Of a stretch of DNA of 9,516 nucleotides, positions 1 through 8,940 are shown one piece after another. This DNA comes from an uncultured Bilophila sp. (GTDB taxonomy: Bacteria > Desulfobacterota > Desulfovibrionia > Desulfovibrionales > Desulfovibrionaceae). Location: positions 1 to 9,516 of the forward strand of contig CABKMN010000090.1 of NCBI GenBank assembly GCA_902373525.1. Direction: 5' to 3'. Within the stretch, counting starts at the first letter, position 1; each line of letters begins with the position of its first letter. Below the pieces are notes generated by a model. The model saw nothing but the letters and a program-made list of their open reading frames with translations. It did no database searches and had not been told where the DNA came from. The position numbers and the translations under genes are program-made.

Positions 1-62
1 GGGGGAGGTTTGGAGGGGGAGAGGGAACTTTTCTCCAGAAAGGTTCCCTCTCCCCCTCCAAT
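1..62 (+). repeat. Dispersed palindromic element, copy 1 (left end cut by window)
   Basis: Bases 11-30 are the reverse complement of 41-60 except for one T/G position. The ten bases between them, TTCTCCAGAA, are nearly self-complementary too, so the whole unit can extrude as a roughly 24-bp hairpin with CC at its tip. It lies 8 bases beyond the stop codon of the nitroreductase gene, so it may stabilise or end that mRNA. There is no clear U-run beyond the stem on the minus strand, so a classical intrinsic terminator is not proven. The CC centre marks plus orientation, as in copies 2 and 3. The head that other copies carry would lie left of the window. Confidence 0.85.
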
Positions 63-67
63 TCCGT

Positions 68-856
68 CTAGCCCACAATCGTCAGCCGCACGGGCTTGCG
101 CGGAGGAATGCGGGCGTAGCGGACGGCGGGGTAGCCGATCATGAGTCCGGCGCAGAGCTTGCGGCCCTGAGGAACGGGGATGCCGAGGTCAACGCCGCTG
201 CCGGCGGCGGCGAGCACGAAGCCGCTCCAGCAGCTTCCGATGCCGTAGCTGTGCAGGGCCAGCTCCAGATAACTGACCGCGGCGGTACAGTCGAGCGCGC
301 TCCACGGAACGTTGGCGCTGCCGTGCGCGAGGATGAGGGCGGGCGCGCCGCGCAGAATGGGGTCCTGACCGGCGCGGAAGGCGTCGGCGACGTGGCGGTA
401 GGGGCCGGTCATGTTGACCATCCAGTCCGCCACCCGGGAGCCCAGATCGCGCAGCCGGTCGCGGCCTTCGACGAGCAGCCATTCGACCTGTTCCGTATTG
501 GAGGCCGTGGGCGCGTAGCGGGCCTCCTCCAGCGCCTTGCGCAGCAGATCGTGGGGAACCGGTTCGTCGCGGTAGGCGCGGATAGAGCGGCGGCTCTTGA
601 AGAGCATGTCCCGCTGGATGTCGGAAAGCGGAGCGTCCTCGATGAGGGGCAGGTCCGTAGGCGGTTCGTGGTTCAGGGTGAGCGCCGCCTTGGGACAGAC
701 GGCCACGCAGTGCCCGCACCGGATGCACCGGACCATCGCACCGTGCAGAACGCCGATACCGCCGTTGGGGTGGCGTCCCAGAATACGCTGCGGGCAGACG
801 CTCACGCAACGCCCGCACCGGATGCAATGATCCTGATCGAGTTCAAGAGTGTTCAT
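68..856 (-). CDS. Nitroreductase family protein with N-terminal 2x[4Fe-4S] ferredoxin domain
   Basis: A 262-residue flavoprotein. The N-terminus has two complete [4Fe-4S] motifs: C11, C14, C17, C21 followed by Pro, and C44, C47, C50, C54 followed by Pro. After a linker comes the nitroreductase fold: the FMN-phosphate motif RRSIRAY at about 89-95, the APTASNTEQ segment at 115-123, the GIGSCWSGF helix, and the typical C-terminal GYP...IPPRKP. The family uses FMN to reduce nitro, quinone or enone substrates. Here electrons probably arrive from ferredoxin-type clusters rather than directly from NAD(P)H, which is inference. This architecture is common in strict anaerobes, and the substrate cannot be told from sequence. 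The ATG at 854-856 is chosen because AAAGGAG lies 6 bases upstream and the ferredoxin domain begins at once. A longer in-frame ORF to 1018 has no recognisable domain. It appears monocistronic; the element at 1-62 follows it. Confidence 0.93.
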   Translation of the reverse strand: MNTLELDQDHCIRCGRCVSVCPQRILGRHPNGGIGVLHGAMVRCIRCGHCVAVCPKAALTLNHEPPTDLPLIEDAPLSDIQRDMLFKSRRSIRAYRDEPVPHDLLRKALEEARYAPTASNTEQVEWLLVEGRDRLRDLGSRVADWMVNMTGPYRHVADAFRAGQDPILRGAPALILAHGSANVPWSALDCTAAVSYLELALHSYGIGSCWSGFVLAAAGSGVDLGIPVPQGRKLCAGLMIGYPAVRYARIPPRKPVRLTIVG

Positions 857-1043
857 GGGAACTCCTTTGGAAAGATGTTGATGCGAACCCTTGCGGAGAA
901 CGCGCCGCGTTCCTCTTTCCCTTTTCTTCATACCGGGAAGAACCGGCCCCCGGACGAGCATTCGCCTCCGCACCCCAAAATCCGTTCCCGAACAGCCTTC
1001 AGCGGACCCTTCCTTCATACGGAGACGGCCTGACGCCCGTTAT

Positions 1044-1124
1044 GAAAGCCTTGGGAGGGAAAGGATGGGGTTGGGGAAGGGCGAGGAAACCTTTCTGAAG
1101 AAAGCCTTCCCTCGCCCTTCCTCC
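1044..1124 (+). repeat. Dispersed palindromic element, copy 2, downstream of uvrA
   Basis: The head is partial: GAAAGCCTTGGGAGGG at 1044-1059. A hairpin follows in which 1073-1086 pairs with 1109-1123 (one bulged base), and the inner CTTTCT at 1091-1096 pairs with AGAAAG at 1099-1104. The tip is GA instead of CC. It ends about 7 bases after the uvrA stop codon. It probably acts as a 3'-end stabiliser or terminator for uvrA. Its arms have drifted from copy 1 but stay paired (GGAAGGGCGAGG rather than GGGGAGAGGG), which suggests selection on structure or gene conversion between arms. Confidence 0.8.
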
Positions 1125-1130
1125 ATTTTC

Positions 1131-4052
<2,922 letters not shown>

Positions 4053-4063
4053 GGTTTCCTTGA

Positions 4064-4077
4064 AGTCTGTCCAGACT
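4064..4077. promoter_or_regulatory. 14-bp palindrome just upstream of uvrA, candidate operator
   Basis: AGTCTG-TC-CAGACT is a perfect 6-bp inverted repeat with a 2-bp centre, ending 12 bases before the uvrA start codon and just upstream of its ribosome binding site. This is where a repressor of uvrA could bind; uvrA is often SOS-controlled. It does not match the E. coli LexA box (CTGT-N8-ACAG), and I do not know the LexA motif of this lineage, so the regulator is unassigned. A short mRNA hairpin is the alternative. Confidence 0.35.
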
Positions 4078-4192
4078 GGGGTGTCTTGCAAGTGAACGCC
4101 GTTTTCGGCGGGGCGTCCCCTACGGGGGGGATGTTCGCGGCCCTTCCCCCGCCGTTTTGCGTCGGCGGTACGGAGGGCGGTGGTGGTCCGTT

Positions 4193-4894
4193 CTAAAAAG
4201 AGGCGGCAAAGGAAGCCGTCGCGGCGCACAGCCCCACCACGACCAGCAGGGACGGGAGCATGTTGGACAGCGAAATATGCGTGATTTCCAGCATGTTGAG
4301 GCCGATGCCGATGATGAGCGTGCCGCCGACGGCGGTCAGTTCCGTCATGGTCGCCGGGTCGAGCCACTGTTGGAGGCTGCCCGCAAGCAACGTGAGCGAC
4401 CCCTGATAGATAAGCACGGGCAGGGCCGAGAACAAGACCCCGAGCCCGTAGGCCGAGGCCATCGCCAGCGCGGCGAAGCTGTCGATGATGGCCTTGGAAA
4501 GAACCACGGCGCGGTCGCCCCGCAGGCCCTCGTCGAACGAGCCGATGATCGCCATCGCGCCGATGCAGAACAGCACCGAGGCGTTGACCATGCCGTCGGT
4601 GAACAGCGGGTTGGACGATTTGAGCCGCTGTTTCAGCCAGTCGCCCACACGGACGAGGCGGGCTTCCAGCCTGAGCAGTTCGCCGATCACGGAGCCGATG
4701 ACGATGCTGAAAATGACGATGAGCGGATTCTGCGTGGGCAGGGCCATCTTGAAGCCGATGACGAGCACGCACAGGCCGAGTCCCTGAAAGACGATGGTGC
4801 GGACGCGTTCCGGCAGACGGGAACCGAAGGCCAGCCCTACGAGGCCGCCCAGCGCGATGCCCGACGCGTTGACGACGGCTCCGACGGGGATCAT
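4193..4894 (-). CDS. DUF554 family integral membrane protein (YqgA-like)
   Basis: A 233-residue membrane protein of unknown function. It opens with MIPVGAVVNASGIALGGLVG, typical of DUF554, and has about seven hydrophobic segments, near 5-23, 31-52, 56-74, 100-120, 128-148, 150-170, 185-203 and 213-232 (two of these may be one re-entrant pair). Family hallmarks visible are the GxxxG-rich first helix, the TDGMVNASVLFCIGAMAIIG segment and the GGTLIIGIGLNMLEI helix. A transport role is often guessed for the family but is not established. The ATG overlaps the stop codon of the upstream protease (ATGA, 4891-4894), with GGAG 7 bases ahead inside the protease gene, so translation is probably coupled. 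The stop is TAG at 4193-4195. A 140-bp gap with no clear terminator separates it from uvrA; a short CCGCCG/CGGCGG inverted repeat near 4150-4170 is the only structure seen there. Confidence 0.92.
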   Translation of the reverse strand: MIPVGAVVNASGIALGGLVGLAFGSRLPERVRTIVFQGLGLCVLVIGFKMALPTQNPLIVIFSIVIGSVIGELLRLEARLVRVGDWLKQRLKSSNPLFTDGMVNASVLFCIGAMAIIGSFDEGLRGDRAVVLSKAIIDSFAALAMASAYGLGVLFSALPVLIYQGSLTLLAGSLQQWLDPATMTELTAVGGTLIIGIGLNMLEITHISLSNMLPSLLVVVGLCAATASFAASF

Positions 4895-5373
4895 GCCTGT
4901 TCTCCGTAGCGTTCCAGCCATGCCCCGATTTCTTTCCGCGCCAGCGCAAGGAAGTCGGGGAAGACGGCCCGCACCTCGTCCGAAAGGCCGATGTTCCACG
5001 TCGTGTAGTCCTTGGGCTCCACACCGAGCACGACGAGTTCGGACTTGGCGCCGAACAGCTTTTCCGCCATGCCGAGGGAGTCGATGAGGTCGATGTCGTG
5101 GATGGACAGGCGCTGTTTCTCGTCCTTGATCAGGGCGTCCTCGGTGAGCCGGTAGAGGGAGCCGGGCTTGCCGCCGCAGTGCACCACGTCCAGCACCAGC
5201 AGATGGGAGTAGCCCTTGAAGCTGTAGAAGATGTCCTGCGTGAAGGTGCCGCCCTCGCGGATCGTCACCTGCGCGGGCCATTCCTCCTTCATCAGTTCCT
5301 GCGACGCGAATACGCCCACGCCGTCGTCCGTGAGCAGCATGTTTCCTATTCCGAGCACCAGCAATCTGTTCAT
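4891..5373 (-). CDS. [NiFe]-hydrogenase maturation endopeptidase, HybD/HyaD family
   Basis: A 160-residue cytoplasmic protease. This family cleaves the C-terminal tail of a hydrogenase large subunit after nickel insertion. The N-terminus LLVLGIGNMLLTDDGVGV is the family signature. The three residues expected to bind the probe metal align well in position with E. coli HybD (Glu16, Asp62, His93): here Asp16, Asp62 in LLVLDVVHCGGKPG, and His92 in LSIHDIDL. Asp for Glu at position 16 is acceptable in this peptidase class (HycI-type enzymes also have Asp). The ATG at 5371-5373 is chosen because AAGGA lies 6 bases upstream and the beta strand with the signature starts directly. The in-frame extension up to 5664 runs through a repeat element and is not coding. 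No hydrogenase structural gene is in the window, so its substrate must be encoded elsewhere. It is the first gene of a two-gene unit with DUF554. Confidence 0.93.
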   Translation of the reverse strand: MNRLLVLGIGNMLLTDDGVGVFASQELMKEEWPAQVTIREGGTFTQDIFYSFKGYSHLLVLDVVHCGGKPGSLYRLTEDALIKDEKQRLSIHDIDLIDSLGMAEKLFGAKSELVVLGVEPKDYTTWNIGLSDEVRAVFPDFLALARKEIGAWLERYGEQA

Positions 5374-5402
5374 GGCGTTCCTTGCCGGAGAGGAGGGCGA
5401 GG

Positions 5403-5554
5403 CCTTGGGAAAGAGAGGGGGAACCCGGGCTGCTCTGCGCTCGATGCCCGTAAGGAAGCCTGACGGGCACGACCTATGCAAGGCAGTCTGGGGCCGCTCT
5501 CCCTTCCCCCAAAACTCTCCCTCTCCCAAGACTTTCGTGTTTATCGAATCCCTG
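5403..5554 (-). repeat. Dispersed palindromic element, copy 5, enlarged loop
   Basis: Read on the minus strand, the head GGGATTCGATAA / GAAAGTCTT is at 5552-5527. It is followed by CTTGGGAGAGG and a purine arm, then a complementary pyrimidine arm ending near 5403 (GGGTTCCCCC...TTTCCCAAGG). Unlike the other copies, the arms are separated by about 60-70 bases instead of a 2-10-base tip. That loop contains its own hairpin, TGCCCGT at 5445-5451 pairing with ACGGGCA at 5463-5469. The element lies 30 bases upstream of the protease start, so it would sit in the 5' leader if the promoter is further out. Confidence 0.7.
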
Positions 5555-5693
5555 TTCCGAGAGCGTGCGGCGCATCGGGGACGGGGCGTCGTCGGGGGTG
5601 AAAAGGGCGCGGTTCCGAAAAAGCGCAACGCTTCCGTTCTCTCAGCAAAGGGAATTTTCTTCAAGTCCTTTCAGGAAGGAATCCCAACAAAGA

Positions 5694-5722
5694 AAAAGCC
5701 CCGTCGCTCGGGCGGGGCTTTT
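5694..5722 (-). terminator. Intrinsic terminator, bidirectional shape, stronger on minus strand
   Basis: AAAAGCCCCG at 5694-5703 pairs perfectly with CGGGGCTTTT at 5713-5722 around a 9-base loop. On the minus strand the stem runs into TTTTTCTTTG, a good U-tract; on the plus strand only TTTT follows before GC-rich sequence. The nearest minus-strand gene upstream is htpG, whose stop is 219 bases away with element copy 3 in between. It may be the original htpG terminator displaced by element insertion, or it may end an unrecognised small RNA. Confidence 0.8.
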
Positions 5723-5728
5723 CGGGAG

Positions 5729-5768
5729 GCGCAAACGGCGTTCGCGCAACCTTGCCGGACGGACCGGC
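5729..5768. other. Two tandem inverted repeats next to the terminator
   Basis: GCGCAAACG at 5729-5737 faces CGTTCGCGC at 5739-5747 (one mismatch). GCCGG at 5754-5758 faces CCGGC at 5764-5768. Together with the terminator hairpin this makes three stems in 75 bases, compatible with a small structured RNA read on the minus strand. I recognise no known RNA family. Confidence 0.35.
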
Positions 5769-5860
5769 TTTCTTGCTGTTCTCTCCCCCCGCTCTCTCCC
5801 TAAAAATGCCTGTCGTGCGGCCCGTCTCGTCATCCGGCGACGAAACCGGCTACCGTATAC

Positions 5861-5930
5861 AAAAGCCTTGGGAGGAAGCGGGGTAGGGGAGAGGGAAGCT
5901 CTTCTCCAGAAGGGTTCCCTCTCCCCTCCC
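5861..5930 (+). repeat. Dispersed palindromic element, copy 3, downstream of htpG
   Basis: The partial head is AAAAGCCTTGGGAGG at 5861-5875. In the hairpin, 5885-5897 pairs with 5915-5927 and the TTCTCCAGAA centre is at 5902-5911. There is one bulged G at 5898. The pyrimidine arm ends about 14 bases after the htpG stop codon. Same orientation and position relative to a stop codon as copies 1 and 2. Confidence 0.82.
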
Positions 5931-5940
5931 AATCTTCATT

Positions 5941-7857
5941 CTACAGCTTCTTGACGTCGGCGTACCACGCGCTGGCCTGCTCAAGGAGCTTGGTGGCGCG
6001 GCTGGCGAGGGCGTGGGGGTCCTTGATGTAGCCGTCGAGCAGCAGGGTGGAGTCGAAGAGGTTCTGGATCATCTCGGCGAGCTGGGGATCGTCGGGATTG
6101 GACTTGGAGATTTTGAGCATGGTCCGCAGCAGCGGATGGTCGCGGTTGATTTCGAACACCTTCTGCGGGATGGAGTCGTCCTTCTGCATGACGCGCATCA
6201 GACGTTCCATTGAGGAGGTCACGCCGCCGTCGGGAGAGACGAGGCAGGCCGGGCTGTCCGCCAGACGATGCGATACGCGCGCGTCCTTGATCTGGTCGCC
6301 GAGCACCTTGCGGATGGTCTCCAGCAGCTTGTCGAAGGCGTTCATGTCGTCGTTGGAGAGGGGCGCGGCCTTGGGCGTCTCGTCCGTATCCGCGAAGGAG
6401 TCCAGCAGCGCGCCGTCGGCGTGCTCCACGGCCTTGAAGGCATACTCCTTGTAGGTCCCCAGCGTTTCCAGCGCGAATTCGTCCACGGGTTCGTAGAGGT
6501 ACAGCACCTCAAGTCCCTTGCGGCGGAACACTTCGCTGTGCGGATTGACCTTGGCGGCCTCGCGGCTCGGCGCGGCGACGTACCAGATTTCCTTCTGGTT
6601 TTCGCGGGCGCGGGAAATGTAGTCGTCCAGCGAGGTCAGGCCGTCGGCGTCCTCCATCGCGGAGGAGTTGAAGCGCAGCAGCGGCGTGATGCGGTCGCGG
6701 TTGGCGAAGTCGCTGTAGCCGAGCTTGAAGACCTTGCCGTGCAGCTTCCAGAACTGGTTGTACTTTTCGGCATCGTCCTTCGCCAGCTTTTCGAGATGGG
6801 AAATGGTCTGCTTGCTGATGGTCTGGGCGATCTTGCGGAGGACGATGTTTTCCTGGAGCGTTTCGCGGGAAATGTTCAGGGGCAGGTCCTCGGTGTCCAC
6901 CACACCCTTGAGGAAGGCGAGGTAGTCGGGGATCAGCTCCTTGTTCTCGCGCTGGATGAGCACGCGGCGGGCGTAGAGGTCAAGCCCCCAGTGTTCGCGG
7001 TAGGCGCCGAAGTAGTCCTTGGTGATGTCCGGGATGAACAGCAGGGCGTTGAACTGTACGGGCGCGTCCACGGACAGGTGCAGCACGTCGAGCGGGGCCT
7101 TCTGGTCGTAGGTCAGGAACTTGTAGAATTCGTCGTACTGTTCCTTCTTGATGGAGAACTTGGGCTCGCGCCACAGGGCGGGCGTGGTGTTCACGCGCTC
7201 GCCGTCCACCATGATCGGGAAGGGGATGAAGCTGGAGTGGGTGCGGATGATGCCTTCGAGGCGGTATTTTTCCAGAAATTCCTTGTCGCCTTCCTTGATG
7301 AAGGCGCGGATGGTGGTGCCGCGCCGGATGTCGGCCTGATCCGGGGCTTCCTCGATGGTGAAGGTGCCGGTGCCGTCCGAGGTCCAGCGGTAGGCCGGGC
7401 CGTCGCCGGTGGCGGAGAGCGAGGTCACTTCAACCTTGTCCGCGACCATGAACACGGAGTAGAAGCCGATGCCGAAGCGGCCGATGATGTTGGAGGCGTC
7501 GCCCGCTTCGCCCTCTTCCTTCCCGGAATGTTCCTTGAGGAAGGCTTCGGAGCCGGAGTGGGCGATGGTGCCGAGGTTTTCGATCATCTCGTCGCGGGTC
7601 ATGCCGATGCCGGTGTCGGTGATGGTCAGGCAGTTCTGGACCTTGTCCGAAGTGATCCGGATTTCGAGCGGCAGGTCGGGGTTGCGGATGCCCTCGTGCT
7701 GGCGGTTCTGGAGGAAGCGCAGCTTGTCCAGCGCGTCGGAGGCGTTGGAGATCAGTTCGCGCAGGAAGATTTCCCGGTTGGAGTAGAGGGAGTGGGTAAG
7801 GATATTCAGGACTTTGCGGGTTTCCGCACGGAATTCGTGATTGGTCTGTTCAGGCAT
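5941..7857 (-). CDS. htpG: Molecular chaperone HtpG (bacterial Hsp90)
   Basis: A 638-residue Hsp90-family ATPase that remodels late folding intermediates in the cytosol. The N-terminal GHKL ATPase domain shows the N-box ELISNASDALDKLR with catalytic Glu34 and Mg-binding Asn38, adenine-contacting Asp81 in DTGIGM, and the lid motif GRFGIGFYSVFMVADKV. The middle domain contains the ISRETLQENIVLRKIAQTISKQTI segment, which carries the conserved arginine that reaches the ATP site. The C-terminal dimerisation domain is complete and ends at DVKKL without the eukaryotic EEVD. Length matches the usual 620-640. The ATG at 7855-7857 has a very strong GAGGAGG 7 bases upstream; the ORF extends to 7911, but HtpG proteins start at this point. 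It appears monocistronic, with a promoter near 7912-7939 and element copy 3 downstream. Confidence 0.98.
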   Translation of the reverse strand: MPEQTNHEFRAETRKVLNILTHSLYSNREIFLRELISNASDALDKLRFLQNRQHEGIRNPDLPLEIRITSDKVQNCLTITDTGIGMTRDEMIENLGTIAHSGSEAFLKEHSGKEEGEAGDASNIIGRFGIGFYSVFMVADKVEVTSLSATGDGPAYRWTSDGTGTFTIEEAPDQADIRRGTTIRAFIKEGDKEFLEKYRLEGIIRTHSSFIPFPIMVDGERVNTTPALWREPKFSIKKEQYDEFYKFLTYDQKAPLDVLHLSVDAPVQFNALLFIPDITKDYFGAYREHWGLDLYARRVLIQRENKELIPDYLAFLKGVVDTEDLPLNISRETLQENIVLRKIAQTISKQTISHLEKLAKDDAEKYNQFWKLHGKVFKLGYSDFANRDRITPLLRFNSSAMEDADGLTSLDDYISRARENQKEIWYVAAPSREAAKVNPHSEVFRRKGLEVLYLYEPVDEFALETLGTYKEYAFKAVEHADGALLDSFADTDETPKAAPLSNDDMNAFDKLLETIRKVLGDQIKDARVSHRLADSPACLVSPDGGVTSSMERLMRVMQKDDSIPQKVFEINRDHPLLRTMLKISKSNPDDPQLAEMIQNLFDSTLLLDGYIKDPHALASRATKLLEQASAWYADVKKL

Positions 7858-7911
7858 GGTTTTCCTCCTCAAAAATGCTTGTCCGGAGCCGGGTCCGGTC
7901 GTCCGTCCCAA

Positions 7912-7939
7912 ACGATAAGCCCGGAGGGCGGATCGTCAA
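7912..7939 (-). promoter_or_regulatory. Likely htpG promoter
   Basis: On the minus strand TTGACG (5 of 6 to the -35 consensus, 7934-7939) is followed after 16 bases by TATCGT (4 of 6 to the -10, 7912-7917), giving a leader of roughly 50 bases before the htpG start. The preceding CCC and the GC-rich spacer would also loosely allow a heat-shock sigma-32 type promoter (CTTGA at the -35), but a CCCCAT-like -10 is not clear. No CIRCE element is seen. Confidence 0.5.
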
Positions 7940-7979
7940 GGGGGAACGGGAGAAGGTGGGAAGGAGGGAACGCGAAGTG

Positions 7980-8083
7980 CCGGGGGAAGGGAGAAGGAAC
8001 CCTTCTGGAGAAGGGCTTCCTTCTCCCTTCCCCCGGACCCCCATCCCTCATCTTCCTAAGACGTTTGCTTTTATCGAATCCCT
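7980..8083 (-). repeat. Dispersed palindromic element, copy 4, complete, 27-bp stem
   Basis: Bases 7980-7999 are the exact reverse complement of 8017-8036. CCCTTCT at 8000-8006 pairs with AGAAGGG at 8009-8015, leaving only one bulged base (8016) and a GG tip. The GG tip marks minus orientation. The head (GGGATTCGATAA, variable bases, then AACGTCTT) is at 8083-8056. It overlaps the end of the MBL gene and supplies its TAA stop. On the minus strand the hairpin would follow the MBL transcript and lies 40 bases upstream of the htpG promoter, so it may insulate the two units. Confidence 0.88.
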
Positions 8084-8940
8084 TTTTGAGGATATTGGAG
8101 ACGGTGAGGGCGGGGCGTGCGGAGGATGGAGGGGGATGAGAGGGGGATGACGTCGAGATCGTCGGGGACGAACAGGTTGCCGGGGAAGAAGGGTTTGCCT
8201 TCGGCGGTGTAGAGGGCCTTGCGTTCCGCGAGGCGGGTATCTTCGGTGTGCCAGAGCACGAGATTTTTCGCACCGAGTGCCGCCGCCGTTTCGCAGGATT
8301 CGCGGACGGTGCCGTGGTGCTTTTCGTAGGGTTTGAACCGGTCGCGGTCGGCGTACAGGCAGAAGGCTTCGCTGAGGAGCCAGTCGCTGTCCGTGACGTA
8401 GGGCCGTCCGGCGGGCGTGCAGGGTTCGTCGCCGAGGAAGGACAGCTTGTCGCCGTTGCGGAGGCGCAGGGTAAAGCCGAACTGCCGGGCCTTGGTCGAG
8501 CCGATGTCGAAAAAGGTGGCCCGATAGCCGCCGAAGGGGCGTTCCTCGCCGTCCGCCACGGGAATGATGCGGATGCGGTCCCCGATGCAGTCCGTCATGC
8601 CGACGGGCAGGGTCATGTCCGCGATGGAGTGGACGACCCCGGCCAGTTCCTCGTGGCAATACAGCGTGAAGCTGCCCGCGTAGGCGTCGGACCGGATGCG
8701 CTGCGCCACGGTACGGATCATCCAGATCATCCCGAAAAGGTGATCCGTATGGCAATGGCTCAGAAAGGCGTGGTGGATGTCCTCGACCCGGACGCCCGCC
8801 CGTTCGAGCCGCACCAGAAGGCCGTTGCCTCCGCCGCCGTCCACCAGCACGGGCTCCTCGCCGTCGTGCAGGACGCAACAGGTATTGTAACACCGCACGG
8901 CTCCGGCATTGCCGGTCCCCAAAACAATGAGCCTTTCCAT
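8071..8940 (-). CDS. MBL-fold metallo-hydrolase, RNase Z-like subgroup
   Basis: A 289-residue metallo-beta-lactamase-fold protein. The metal motif HCHTDH is at 62-67. It is preceded by LVDGGGGN (Asp34) and followed by FLGDEP with bridging Asp171, the KHHGT segment at 207-211, and the final ligand candidate His231 in LVLWHTED. The order resembles RNase Z-type enzymes, but the exosite and tRNA-specific features are not recognisable, so the substrate is unknown. The usual third ligand (a His between the HxHxDH motif and the Asp) is not obvious: the region reads FFDIGSTKARQFGF at 143-156. The catalytic core seems to end near residue 268. The last 21 residues, rich in Arg and Pro, look like read-through into element copy 4, whose head gives the TAA stop. 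The ATG at 8938-8940 starts directly at the first beta strand (LIVLGTGNAG) but has no good ribosome binding site. In-frame upstream codons to 9030 encode nothing conserved. Confidence 0.85.
   Translation of the reverse strand: MERLIVLGTGNAGAVRCYNTCCVLHDGEEPVLVDGGGGNGLLVRLERAGVRVEDIHHAFLSHCHTDHLFGMIWMIRTVAQRIRSDAYAGSFTLYCHEELAGVVHSIADMTLPVGMTDCIGDRIRIIPVADGEERPFGGYRATFFDIGSTKARQFGFTLRLRNGDKLSFLGDEPCTPAGRPYVTDSDWLLSEAFCLYADRDRFKPYEKHHGTVRESCETAAALGAKNLVLWHTEDTRLAERKALYTAEGKPFFPGNLFVPDDLDVIPLSSPSILRTPRPHRLQYPQKGIR

Larger units (their letters stand above)
5374..5940. other. 567-bp gene-free region between protease and htpG
   Basis: No ORF here looks like a protein. From left to right it holds element copy 5 (5403-5554) and a stretch at 5555-5690 with only weak structure (AAGCG-CAA-CGCTT at about 5625-5637 and TCCTT/AAGGA at about 5669-5683). 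Then come a strong terminator hairpin (5694-5722), two smaller inverted repeats (5729-5747, 5754-5768) and element copy 3 (5861-5930). A promoter for the protease unit must lie in it, but I see no convincing -35/-10 pair. Confidence 0.7.

Noticed and set aside
251..1033. Long plus-strand ORFs opposite the nitroreductase, and similar ones at 1659-4196 and 6268-8139
   Set aside because: They are antisense shadows of strongly conserved minus-strand genes in GC-rich DNA, with no domains of their own.
4895..5024. Extension of the uvrA ORF far upstream (to 5024)
   Set aside because: The added part reads DUF554 and the protease in the wrong frame as Arg/Pro-rich sequence. The real UvrA N-terminus and its ribosome binding site are at 4052.
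5620..5640. Small hairpin AAGCG-CAA-CGCTT followed by TTTTTC on the minus strand
   Set aside because: The stem is only about 5 bp with a 3-base loop and has no gene to serve, so it is too weak to list as a terminator.
5374..5664. In-frame N-terminal extension of the hydrogenase protease
   Set aside because: It would read through the dispersed element. The family signature begins at 5373 with a good ribosome binding site.
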